Source: CAVOOW01 sp963697675 (GTDB lineage: Bacteria; Actinomycetota; Actinomycetes; JACCUZ01). Taken from it: DNA of 64,000 nucleotides. The stretch is taken from positions 1,054,001 to 1,118,000 of the forward strand of contig CAVOOW010000006.1 in assembly GCA_963697675.1 (NCBI GenBank). Reading direction: 5' to 3'. The translations under genes were made by a program, and so were the position numbers. The notes below the pieces were generated by a model. The model searched no databases, was not told the DNA's origin, and was given only the letters and a program-made list of their open reading frames with translations. Shown piece by piece: positions 45,658 through 54,302 of the stretch (positions are counted from its first letter, which is position 1; each line of letters begins with the position of its first letter).

Positions 45658-48639
45658 CTAGGCCGGCACGCTGGCCAGCCGCTGCGTGTCCAGCGGTGAC
45701 GGCCGCCGATCCAGCCGTGCCGCAAGCAGCCCGCGCGCCTCGTCACAGCGGCCGGCGGCGACGAGCGCATAGAGCAGCGTGTCCTCGACGATCTCGCGCT
45801 GCGCGGCCGAGCCGCCCAGCTGCACCAGCCACGGGCCGAGCAGCCGCAGGATCCGGACCGCCTCGTTCCAGCGCTGCTCGAGCACAGCCACCAACGCGTC
45901 GCAGAGGGAGACGACGACGTCGCTCATGACCGGCTCCGGTGATGCGGCGACAAAAGCTCGCAGCCGCACGAGCCCGGCACAGTCCCCCGCAGCCGCCAGC
46001 GCGACAGCCGAGTGCATCGCGGTGAACGGAGTGGCCGGACGCTCCAGCAGCTCGGAGCCGACAAGCTCGAGCAACGACGTCAGTGGAAGGTCTCCGGCCC
46101 ACGACTCGGTGACCCGGCACCGCCACAGCAGCGACGCCGAGTCGACAAGCGCTCGTACGCCGGTGACGTGCGGCGGCGCAAGCTCGCGCTCGTAGCGCCG
46201 GCGGACGGCCTCGAGGTCGCCCATCGACAGCTCGTGCAACGCCGCGTGCCAGGAGAAGTGCGCGCGGTGTGACGCTCCCTGGCCGCTGGACGCGATCCAC
46301 GGGTCGAGCCACTCGAGGCCCGCAATGTGTTGGCCCGTCTCGTAAAACACATGCGTCTGGGCGTGCACGGCATGACCCGCCGCGGGCTCGACGCGCAGCG
46401 CCGACCAGGCCAGTGCGTCCGCCTCGTCATAGCGACCCTGGTCCTGGCGCACGAACGCGAGCAAGCCGCTGAACCACCAGTCGTCGCCGTACGCCGGCGT
46501 CAATCCCTCGACCAGCGTCCACGCCTCCTGCTGCACGTCCGTGACGCCCGAGAACGCGATGGTCGGCACAGCGGCACTCACCGCGAGCGCGTCGCGCGGA
46601 TAGCTGCCGATGTGTCCCACCAGCGCCGCAGCCCCCGTACCCCGGCAGTCCTGGACCCTGCTGGTCACGACGTCGACGAGGCTGCGTTCCCGGTCGTCAC
46701 CACGACGGCGTACGGCGTGCTGGGCTGCGGTGAGTGACGCGGCGACATCGGCCGTCGCACCGCCCTCGTGGCCCAGCAGGGCGAGCGCCGCGTGGGCGAG
46801 GGCGAAGCCCGGGTCGATCGCGACGGCCTCCCGGAACGCGGCATCGGCGCCGGACTGCACCCGCAGCACCCGGCCGAGCCCCAGGTTGTAGGCGTCCGCC
46901 GCGGCAGGACTGGTCGTGAGCGGCAGGCCCATGAGGTCAATTGACCGCCCCTTCCGCGACGCCTGCACCCGGGGGGTGTGGGCGGACCGCGTCGCGGAAG
47001 TGGGCGGTCCCGGCCGCGGCGCCAGCACCCGGGGGGGTTGGGTGGCAGGGTTCGCGGGCGGAGTTGTAGACGACCACAGTTCCGCACTGCGATCGGCCGA
47101 CTTTGCGTCGTCTGTGCGAGCGGATGACCTTGTGGACCCTGGCTCACCAGACCCGCCGTCGAAGTGGTGTGTCGGAGTCCACCAAGGGGACCGGGACGAC
47201 GCGAAGGGTGAGGACGCGGTGACCTGGGTCGTGATTGCGTGAGCGACCGCGACGGCTTGGGACCGGATCTCCGGAATGGCGGTGGACTCCCAGAGCTCGC
47301 CACGGCGCAGCGCGCCCAGGGTCCACACGGCACCCACGGCACCGTCGGCCGCGCGTACCCGGCCCTCGGCGTCGGTCGCCAGCCCCATGCCCAGCCGCCC
47401 GGCAGACGCGTGGCCGGCCGCGAGCAGCCCCGTGAGCAGCCGGTCGCGACTGAGTGAGACATCGGACTGTGGCCCCGTGCAGTTGACGACGTGGGCGACC
47501 CGCCGGGACGTGCCGCCCGAGAGCTGGACGAGGAGCGCACCGCCAACGTCCTCGACCTCGACGACCTGCGCAGCGGCGACGGTGAGCGCGCCACTGGCCC
47601 GCATCCGCGCGATCGACGCGGCGGTGACGCGGGGCATGCGGTGGCGGTGGGTGTCCCACCGCAGTGCGTCGGTGCGCAGGAACTCGCGCCGGCACTCGTC
47701 GCACAACATCGACCACAGCCGGGCCGTGTGTGGCCGCATCCCGTCCATCGCCGGGCGCCAGTCACCATGCGTACGAATCGTGGTGCGCACGTGGTCGAGC
47801 ACGACCCGGCGCAACGTCGTGATGTCGAGGTCGACGGGCAGGTCGGTCGGCTCGACCGCAGGCAGTCGGCGCGGACCGTGGACCTTGGGCAGCCGGCCGC
47901 GGCGGGAGACCGCATGCATCACGCGACCGTCGCTGGCCAAGGTCGTGGCGACGTCGACCATGGTCAGTCCGGTGCCGACGAGGAGCACGTCGCCGTCGTC
48001 GTCGATCGCGGCGAGCGCGCCCGGGGCCCAGGGGTCGGCGACGAACCGGTCGGAGGCGAGCAGAGCGGGCGGCGCCCAGCCGGTGCCCGGGGCGAAGATG
48101 CCTGCTGCGAGGACGACGTGGTCGACGACGACCGCGGTGCCGTCGGCCAGCGCGATGCGGTGGTGGGCGTGCGGGTCCGCTGCCGAGCCCGGCTCGAGGG
48201 TCACCGCGCGCTCCCGGCGACGCAGCAGGCGGGCGTGCCCGGAGCGGGCGATCTCCTGGTCGAGGGTGTCACGCAAGTAGGCGCCGTACGAGCGGCGCGG
48301 TAGGAAGTCGTCGATGGTGGCGTCGCGCAGCGCCGCGTCAGGCTGACATCGTGCCCACCCGAGCAGGTGATCGGGATCGTCGGGCAGCGCGCTCATCCGC
48401 CCCACCGCAACATTGAGCAGGTGACGCACGTCCGGGGTGGCGTAGGCGACGCCGCAGCCCGACTCGGCGGGGTCGACCAGCACTACGTCCGCCGCCGTGC
48501 CCGACGCACGCAGCTCGCGCAGCAGGTGAATCGCCACGAGCGTGCCCGCGGCGCCAGCCCCGACGATGCCGATGACCGGGCCGTGGTTGGGCCCGTGCGA
48601 CGACGTCAGCGGCCGGCCGACGGCAGGATCGCTGCTCAT
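45658..48639 (-). CDS. FAD/NAD(P)-binding oxidoreductase joined in frame to a TPR protein (possibly two genes)
   Basis: One open frame of 993 codons. Residues 1-465 are an NAD_binding_9-type FAD/NAD(P) protein: VIGIVGAGAAGTLVAIHLL at the start, DVLLVGTGLTMVDVATTLA for the second dinucleotide site, and a C-terminus GRRGELWESTAIPEIR-like end. Residues about 475-568 are low-complexity and look like translated intergenic DNA containing a 67-nt palindrome. From MGLPLTTSPAAADAYNLG (ATG 46932) the frame is a TPR-38-like protein with repeats such as DEADALAWSALRVEPAAGHAVHAQTHVFYE. In relatives the two occur as separate genes. A lost stop or indel is the likely cause of the join; a natural fusion cannot be excluded. 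Confidence 0.75.
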   Translation of the reverse strand: MSSDPAVGRPLTSSHGPNHGPVIGIVGAGAAGTLVAIHLLRELRASGTAADVVLVDPAESGCGVAYATPDVRHLLNVAVGRMSALPDDPDHLLGWARCQPDAALRDATIDDFLPRRSYGAYLRDTLDQEIARSGHARLLRRRERAVTLEPGSAADPHAHHRIALADGTAVVVDHVVLAAGIFAPGTGWAPPALLASDRFVADPWAPGALAAIDDDGDVLLVGTGLTMVDVATTLASDGRVMHAVSRRGRLPKVHGPRRLPAVEPTDLPVDLDITTLRRVVLDHVRTTIRTHGDWRPAMDGMRPHTARLWSMLCDECRREFLRTDALRWDTHRHRMPRVTAASIARMRASGALTVAAAQVVEVEDVGGALLVQLSGGTSRRVAHVVNCTGPQSDVSLSRDRLLTGLLAAGHASAGRLGMGLATDAEGRVRAADGAVGAVWTLGALRRGELWESTAIPEIRSQAVAVAHAITTQVTASSPFASSRSPWWTPTHHFDGGSGEPGSTRSSARTDDAKSADRSAELWSSTTPPANPATQPPRVLAPRPGPPTSATRSAHTPRVQASRKGRSIDLMGLPLTTSPAAADAYNLGLGRVLRVQSGADAAFREAVAIDPGFALAHAALALLGHEGGATADVAASLTAAQHAVRRRGDDRERSLVDVVTSRVQDCRGTGAAALVGHIGSYPRDALAVSAAVPTIAFSGVTDVQQEAWTLVEGLTPAYGDDWWFSGLLAFVRQDQGRYDEADALAWSALRVEPAAGHAVHAQTHVFYETGQHIAGLEWLDPWIASSGQGASHRAHFSWHAALHELSMGDLEAVRRRYERELAPPHVTGVRALVDSASLLWRCRVTESWAGDLPLTSLLELVGSELLERPATPFTAMHSAVALAAAGDCAGLVRLRAFVAASPEPVMSDVVVSLCDALVAVLEQRWNEAVRILRLLGPWLVQLGGSAAQREIVEDTLLYALVAAGRCDEARGLLAARLDRRPSPLDTQRLASVPA
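46943..47009. repeat. Palindrome within the linker of the FAD/TPR frame
   Basis: GACCGCCCCTTCCGCGACGC pairs with GCGTCGCGGAAGTGGGCGGTC (one unpaired base). The CACCCGGGGGG loop sequence is repeated just outside at 47027. Such hairpins elsewhere in the window sit between genes. Confidence 0.75.
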
Positions 48640-48779
48640 CTGGCCTCCCGGTTGTCCCGTTCTCGATTTTGTCTAGTTTCTCGGTAGTAAAGATAGCATT
48701 ACCGTCGCGGTTGTCAGCGGAAATCGCAACTTCCCTGTCGGCGACACGCCGAGAAACGTCGGGGGATAGCGTCCGAGCC

Positions 48780-49855
48780 GTGACGCCGACCGGTGCAGAG
48801 GCCGCTGACGCTGTCCGTCGTGGTGACCTGACGGCGGTTGCCGCGGTCGAGGCGGCGCTGGACCGCATCGCCGACCGCGACGTTGCCATCGGCGCGTTCC
48901 AGGTGGTCCGAGCTGAGCGGGCTCTGGCGGAGGCGGCGCGCATCGACGCCGATCCCGACCGCGCGGAACTGCCACTGGCCGGCGTGCCCATCGCGGTCAA
49001 GGACAACGTGCCGGTGGCCGGCGAGCCCATGCGCATCGGCTCGGCGGCGACCGATCCGACTCCACAGACGTCCGAGCACGAGGTGGTCCGCAGGCTGCGT
49101 GCCGCGGGTGCCGTCGTCGTCGGGCTGACCCGAGTGCCCGAGCTATCCGTCTTCGGTGCCACGGACTCGGTGTTCGGCCTGACCCACAACCCGTGGGACC
49201 TCGCGCGCACACCGGGTGGCTCGTCCGGAGGCAGTGCGGCCGGCGTGGCGGCGGGCATGGTGCCCGTCGCGCACGGCAACGACGGGATGGGTCCATCCGC
49301 GTCCCGGCTGCCTGCTGCGGGCTCGTCGGCATCAAGCCCAGCCCGGCAGGGTGCCTGCCGGGCTGGGCAACGGATCGTGGTTCGACATGGCCGAGAACGG
49401 GCCGCTGACGACAACGGTCGCTGACACCGCGCTGCTGCTGTCCGTCATGGCGGGCCGCGCCGAACTGGCGTACGTGCCGCCGTCCGACTCGGTTGCGCCG
49501 CTGCACATCGCACTCTCGGTCAAGGCACCCGACCGGCACGGCGCTCGCTGCGCTGGCTCGCTGGTTCGCGGGTGCCGAGATGGACGCGCGACTCGTGGCC
49601 GACCGGTCGCGGCTCGAGCCGCGAGTGGCCAGGCACGCGACCGCTGGGCGGATCGCCCTGCGCGTACCCTTCGCCGCGCCCTGGAATCTCGCCGGCTGGC
49701 CGGCCATGGTCGTGCCCGCCGGAGTGCACCTGAACGGGACGCCCCTGTCGGTGCAGCTCGTCGGACGGCCGGGGACCGAAGCACAGCTCCTGGCCGTGGC
49801 TGCACAGCTGGAACTGCTGTCGCCGTGGTCACGCATCGCGCCGTCGTACGCCTGA
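48780..49855 (+). pseudogene. Amidase (amidase-signature family), degraded
   Basis: The first 165 residues from GTG 48780 are a good amidase start with the catalytic lysine (GVPIAVKDNVPV) and serine loop (TPGGSSGGSAAGVAAG). Then the frame switches near 49290 (DGSIRVPAACCGLVGIKPSP), again near 49340 (GNGSWFDMAENGPLTTTV) and near 49520. Two stretches expected in the family are missing: one before ARWFAGAEMDARL and one between RHATAGRIAL and PFAAPWNLAGWPAMVV. A normal amidase is about 450-480 residues; this locus can encode at most 358. Three shifts plus internal losses make it a convincing pseudogene, though assembly error may contribute. Confidence 0.75.
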
Positions 49856-49896
49856 TCGGTGATGAGACGGCGGGGGGCGTACGCAGATCGCGGCTG

Positions 49897-50763
49897 CTAG
49901 GGGGAGGGCTCGAGAAACGACGGGTCACGTTCGACGAGCTGGCGCAGCGTCGTCGGCGAGTGACCGGCCAGCCGTTCGACGGTGTCGCTGACGACTGCCA
50001 GATCGCCCGCGGCGATGGCCAGGTAGGACGCGACCCACCCCTCGACCACCCAGTCGGGAGCCCCGAACGAGGCACGTGACTGCCACGCCTCCTCCACGGT
50101 CTCGTCCTGGAACGTCACCGGTCGGCCGGAGACCTCGGACAGCTCGGCGGCCCACTCGGCCAGGGTCTGCAGCCGGTCCCCCGTGACGTCGTACGTCGCC
50201 CGCTCGTGGCCCTCCGTCAGCAGCACCGCGACAGCGACATCGGCGATGTCGTCGCGGGCCACCATCGCGACCCGACCGTCGTCCGCCGGCCCGCGGATGA
50301 CGCCGTCGGCCCCGGCCATGAACGGCAGGAAGTCCAGGTACATGCTGTCGCGCAACGCCGTGTAGGCGAGATCGCGCTCGCGCAGCCGCTCCTCGGTCAA
50401 CCAGTGGTGGCGCGCGAGGGTGAAGGTCGCGTCGGCCGAGGCGTTGACGAACGAGGTGTAGACGACCCGCTCGACCCCGGCCGCGGCCACGGCGTCGACC
50501 GCCGTCAGGTGCTGGCGGACCCGCTCCTGATGCTCCGCGGCAGAGACGAGGAAGACCGCGTCGGTGCCCGCGAAGGCCTCCCGCAGCGCGTCGGCGTCGT
50601 CGTAGGTCGCCTGGGCGATCTCGACGTTGGGCAGGTCCGGCGCACGGGACGGGTCGCGCACGACCAGCCGCTGGCGTACGCCTGCCGCCGCGAGGCGGGC
50701 GGCGACCCGGCCGCCGAGAGCTCCGGTGGCACCGGTGACGGCGATGAGCTTGGGTGTGTCCAT
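49897..50763 (-). CDS. NmrA-like NAD(P)-binding SDR family protein
   Basis: 288 residues from ATG 50763. The Rossmann start is IAVTGATGALGGRVAARL, followed by VVRDPSRAPDLPNVEIAQATYDD and VFLVSA, typical of NmrA/QOR2-type proteins. Later LAYTALRDSMYLDFLPF and DDIADVAVAVLL are conserved. The tyrosine/lysine catalytic pair of classical SDRs is not in place, so it may sense or reduce a quinone. It is divergent from the thiamine riboswitch. Confidence 0.88.
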   Translation of the reverse strand: MDTPKLIAVTGATGALGGRVAARLAAAGVRQRLVVRDPSRAPDLPNVEIAQATYDDADALREAFAGTDAVFLVSAAEHQERVRQHLTAVDAVAAAGVERVVYTSFVNASADATFTLARHHWLTEERLRERDLAYTALRDSMYLDFLPFMAGADGVIRGPADDGRVAMVARDDIADVAVAVLLTEGHERATYDVTGDRLQTLAEWAAELSEVSGRPVTFQDETVEEAWQSRASFGAPDWVVEGWVASYLAIAAGDLAVVSDTVERLAGHSPTTLRQLVERDPSFLEPSP

Positions 50764-50795
50764 GAGTGCTAGCGTCGCAAACGACAACAGCAAGC

Positions 50796-50884
50796 ACCAC
50801 AGGGGAGCGCTGCAGCGCTGAGAGTGCGGGTCAACCCGCAGACCCTCGAACCTGATCTGGGTCATGCCAGCGCAGGGAGTCGGT
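50796..50884 (+). promoter_or_regulatory. TPP riboswitch (THI element)
   Basis: It has the conserved strings GGGGAGC, GCTGAGAGT, GCAGACCCTCGAACCTGATC and TGGGTCATGCCAGCGCAGGGAGT in the correct order, with a variable P3 hairpin (GCGGGTCAACCCGC). It lies 74 nt before ykoE, so thiamine pyrophosphate would shut down the transporter operon. Confidence 0.96.
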
Positions 50885-50957
50885 TCCGCCCGGCGTGACG
50901 TCGACGTCGGGCACTCGCGAGGCGTCGCCTCCCGTCCGTAACTGGGCTGGAGAAGAC

Positions 50958-51581
50958 ATGAGCAACGAGACAGTCACCACTCCGCAGTCCGAGGCAGTCA
51001 CCTCGTCCGTCACGTCGTGGCGGACGGTCGACATCGTCGTGGCGTCGTCGATCGCGGCGGCGTTCGGAGTCATCTTCTGGGCGTGGGGCCAGCTGTGGAA
51101 CACCGCGCAGCCGGCGTTCACCGGCTTCCCGCCGGCGCAGGGCTTCATGTACGGCGTCTGGCTGCTGCCCGGCGTCCTCGGCGCGATGATCATCCGCAAG
51201 CCGGGCGCGGCGATCTATACCGAGCTCGTCGCGTCGATCATCTCGGCGTTCCTCGGCACGGCGTGGGGCCTGCAGGTCGTGCTGTACGGACTGGTCGAGG
51301 GCGCAGCACCGGAACTTGTCTTCGCGTTCCTGCTCTATCGCTCGTGGAAGCTCCCCGCGGCGCTCGCTGCGGGAGCTGCCGCCGGTCTCGCGGCGGCACT
51401 GCTGGACCTGGCGCTCTACTACGCCGACTGGTCCGGCGGCTGGCAGCTCACCTACGCGCTGTTGCTCGCGGCCAGCTCGCTCGTCGTCGCGGGCCTCGGG
51501 TCCTGGGTGCTGGTGCGGGCACTCGCGAAAACCGGGGTGCTTGCGCCGTTCGCCTCCGGGCGCGACCAGGCGCTGGTCTGA
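50958..51581 (+). CDS. ykoE: ECF transporter S component for thiamine/HMP precursor (YkoE)
   Basis: 207 residues from ATG 50958, with GGAGAAG just upstream. Six membrane segments; AAAFGVIFWAWGQLWNTAQPAF and the following GFMYGVWLLPGVLGAMIIRKPGAAIYTELVAS are YkoE hallmarks. It is the substrate-binding part of a YkoEDC energy-coupling-factor importer, thought to take up hydroxymethylpyrimidine or thiamine. The TPP riboswitch upstream supports that role. Confidence 0.93.
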   Translation: MSNETVTTPQSEAVTSSVTSWRTVDIVVASSIAAAFGVIFWAWGQLWNTAQPAFTGFPPAQGFMYGVWLLPGVLGAMIIRKPGAAIYTELVASIISAFLGTAWGLQVVLYGLVEGAAPELVFAFLLYRSWKLPAALAAGAAAGLAAALLDLALYYADWSGGWQLTYALLLAASSLVVAGLGSWVLVRALAKTGVLAPFASGRDQALV

Positions 51582-51609
51582 CGGTCCCCCTGCCGGTCGG
51601 TCTGCGCGC

Positions 51610-53256
51610 ATGACCCCACTCGCCCCCGTGCCGCCAGTCGCGGTCGACGTACACGGCTGGGGTTGGCGCCATGCCGGTCGCCGCGCGTGGGCACTGCGCG
51701 GCCTCGACCTGCACGTCGAGCCCGGCGAACGCGTGCTGCTGCTCGGGCCTTCGGGCGCCGGCAAGTCCACGCTGCTCGCCGCGCTCGCCGGGCTGCTCGA
51801 CGCCGGCAACGCGGCCGAGCAGGAAGGTTCGATCCGCCTCGACGGGCAGCCGTCCCGATCGGCACGCCAGCTCGCCGGCCTGGTCATGCAGGACCCGGAG
51901 GCGGCACTGGTCATGGCGCGCGCCGGCGACGACGTGGCGTTCGGCCTGGAGAACCGCGGGGTGTCGACCGAGGAGATCTGGCAGAGGGTGGATTCGGCCT
52001 TGCAGGCCGTGGGTTTTCCGTACGGCCGTGACGCGGCGACCGGTGCGCTTTCGGGCGGCGAGCAGCAGCGGTTGGCGCTGGCCGGGATCCTTGCCCTGCG
52101 GCCGGGCTTGCTGCTGCTCGACGAGGTGACCGCGAACCTCGACCCGGCCGGCGCCGCCCTGGTGCTCCGCACGCTGTCCGATGTACTCGCGTCGTCGGGC
52201 GCGACGGTGGTCATGGTCGAGCACCGGGTCGCCTCGGTCGTCGACCTGGTCGACCGCGCGGTCGTCCTGGAGCCCGGCGGCGGCATCGTGGCCGACGGGA
52301 AGCCCGCCGACGTGTTCGGTGCGCACGGCGCCGACCTCGCGGCGCGCGGCGTGTGGGTGCCTGGCCGCGAACCTTTGGTACGTCGACGCGCGACTTCCCC
52401 TCCGGGGCCGGTGCTCGTCTCGGCGGTGGAGGCGTCCTTCCGCTACCCGACCGGGACGCGGGACGCGCTGACCCCGACGTCGGTCTCGGTCTCGGCCGGC
52501 GAGGCCCTGGCGGTGACCGGGGCGAACGGCACGGGGAAGTCGACGCTGGCCCTCCTGCTGGCGGGGCTGCTCCGGCCCTCGGGCGGATCCGTGTCCGCGT
52601 CCCTGGCGCTGGGCCGGCCGGCACCGCAGAAAGCGAGGATTGGAGAGGCCTTCGGCCACCGGACGGCCAGAAGCGCATCCGATCTTGCGATTCAGCGCGC
52701 GGCGGAGCTGTGGCGCTGGCGGGGACGAGACCTGGTGCGCACGGTCGGCACCGTGTTCCAGGACCCCGAGCACCAGTTCGTCGCTGCGACGGTCCGCGAC
52801 GAGCTCGCCGTCGGGCCACGACGGGCGGGATCGAGTCCCGCGGACGTGGCGGCCCGCGTCGACGAGTTGCTGGAGCAGCTCCGGCTGACGGCATTGGCCG
52901 CCGCCAACCCGTTCACCTTGTCGGGCGGGGAGAAACGGCGCCTGTCCGTGGCGACGGCAATCGCAACGGCCCCGCGGATGGTCGTCGTCGACGAGCCGAC
53001 CTTCGGTCAGGACGCGGTGACCTGGGCCGAGCTGGTCAAGCTGCTGGCCGATCTGCGTGACGCCGGCACCGCGGTGGTCATGGTCACCCACGACGAGGCA
53101 CTCGTCGAGGCGATGGCCGATCGCGCTCTGCCTCTCGGCCCGGACGTTCCGGCGGACGCTCCGGAGGTCGATCCGTCCATGATCACGAAGGATCGCGAGG
53201 CGCTCGGCCACAGGATCCTTCGCGATCATGACGAAGACCGGGCGGGTCAGGCATGA
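51610..53256 (+). CDS. ykoD: ECF transporter double ATPase (YkoD)
   Basis: 548 residues with two ABC cassettes. Cassette 1: Walker A GPSGAGKST, signature LSGGEQQRL, Walker B LLLLDEVT. Cassette 2: Walker A GANGTGKST, signature LSGGEKRRL, Walker B MVVVDEPT. It energises YkoE and YkoC. Between the Walker A and Q-loop of cassette 2 there is a short unusual stretch (ARIGEAFGHRTARSASDLAI), and the C-terminus (SMITKDREALGHRILRDHDED) is encoded by a palindromic element. The stop shares ATGA with ykoC. Confidence 0.93.
   Translation: MTPLAPVPPVAVDVHGWGWRHAGRRAWALRGLDLHVEPGERVLLLGPSGAGKSTLLAALAGLLDAGNAAEQEGSIRLDGQPSRSARQLAGLVMQDPEAALVMARAGDDVAFGLENRGVSTEEIWQRVDSALQAVGFPYGRDAATGALSGGEQQRLALAGILALRPGLLLLDEVTANLDPAGAALVLRTLSDVLASSGATVVMVEHRVASVVDLVDRAVVLEPGGGIVADGKPADVFGAHGADLAARGVWVPGREPLVRRRATSPPGPVLVSAVEASFRYPTGTRDALTPTSVSVSAGEALAVTGANGTGKSTLALLLAGLLRPSGGSVSASLALGRPAPQKARIGEAFGHRTARSASDLAIQRAAELWRWRGRDLVRTVGTVFQDPEHQFVAATVRDELAVGPRRAGSSPADVAARVDELLEQLRLTALAAANPFTLSGGEKRRLSVATAIATAPRMVVVDEPTFGQDAVTWAELVKLLADLRDAGTAVVMVTHDEALVEAMADRALPLGPDVPADAPEVDPSMITKDREALGHRILRDHDEDRAGQA
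53179..53229. repeat. Palindromic element, family E, inside the ykoD 3' end
   Basis: ATGATCACGAAGGATC and GATCCTTCGCGATCAT pair with one mismatch around a 19-nt loop. It is in frame with ykoD and encodes about 17 of its last residues. Confidence 0.75.
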
Positions 53257-54054
53257 GCGTCCTGGCTGCCGCTGGCCCCGGACTCGCAGGCGGCGCTGGC
53301 TCGTATCAACCCCGTCGCCAAGCTGACCGGCGCGATCGTCGTGCTCGTCGGGCTGGTCGTGACCAGCGACCTCCTGACGCCGGCGCTGCTGCTGGCGATC
53401 GAGCTGGCCGTGCTGCCGTTCACCGGCGTCCGCGCCACCACGCTGCTGCGACGCACTTGGCCGTTGCTGCTCAGCGTCTCGGGCGTCGCTCTCACCAACA
53501 TGCTCGTCGTCAACGGCGGCGAGGTGCTGCTCGATCTCGGGTTCGCCGACATCACCAGCAACGGGGTGGAGTCGGCCGCGTCGGTCTGGCTGCGGCTGCT
53601 GGCCATCACCCTGCCGGGCATCGTCGTGCTCGCGACCACTGACCCGATGGACCTGGCTGACGCGCTTGTGCAGTGCTGGCATGCGCCTGCCCGGTTCGCG
53701 TACGGCGCTCTTGCGGCCCTTCGGCTGCTGCCATTGCTCGCCGCCGACTGGCAGATGATCGGACTCGCTCGCCGGGCGAGAGGGTTCGACGCCGGCCGGT
53801 CACCGGTGGCCGCCCTGCGGCTGTTCGTCTCCCAGACGTTCGCGGTCCTCGTCGCCTCGATCCGCCGCGGGGTGCGGCTCGCGACGGCGATGGAGGCGCG
53901 TGGCTTCGACTCCGGACGCGATCGATCCGTTGCGCGTCCGCAACCGATGCGACCAGCCGACTGGTGGGCGATCACGGCCACCGTCGTCGTCGTACTCCTC
54001 GTGACCGCGATCTCCGTTGCGGCCGGCAGCTGGGCACCCGCCCTCGCCGGCTAG
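53253..54054 (+). CDS. ykoC: ECF transporter T component (YkoC/CbiQ-like), frameshifted near 53276
   Basis: ATG 53253 overlaps the ykoD stop. The first eight residues (MSVLAAAG) are in one frame and the rest (PDSQAALARINPVAKLTGAIVV) in the next; one extra C in a CCCC run at 53275-53278 explains it. Five or six helices follow, with the T-component coupling motif ARRARGFDAG and a second MEARGFDSG near the C-terminus. It links the ATPase to YkoE. Confidence 0.88.
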
Positions 54055-54060
54055 CACCCA

Positions 54061-54129
54061 CCTTCGGACCTCACCACCTTCGGACCTCACCACCTTCGGA
54101 CCTCACCACCTTCAAAGTCGATCATGCAG
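54061..54129. repeat. 16-bp tandem repeat followed by a partial family B unit
   Basis: CCTTCGGACCTCACCA occurs three times in tandem (54061-54108). It is followed at once by CCTTCAAAGTCGATCATGCAG, the outer end of the array at 16628-16948. No gene lies between 54055 and 54302. Confidence 0.85.
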
Positions 54130-54302
54130 TAACCGACACCGTCGACAAGGCGCACACTGTCTGCCTGGGAGTGCCGCTGTCGGCAGGGCGGCATAAAGTT
54201 CTGGACGGATCACGCGGCGGCCAGCTCGCACACGAGGCCGATGGACGCGACCGTTCGGGGTCCGACGATCTGGCCGTCACACGAGTCTTGTCTGGAGTGC
54301 GG

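Noticed and set aside
52640..52700. Insertion element within ykoD cassette 2
   Set aside because: The unusual stretch keeps the frame and both cassettes are complete; no repeat partner was found, so it may be natural loop variation.
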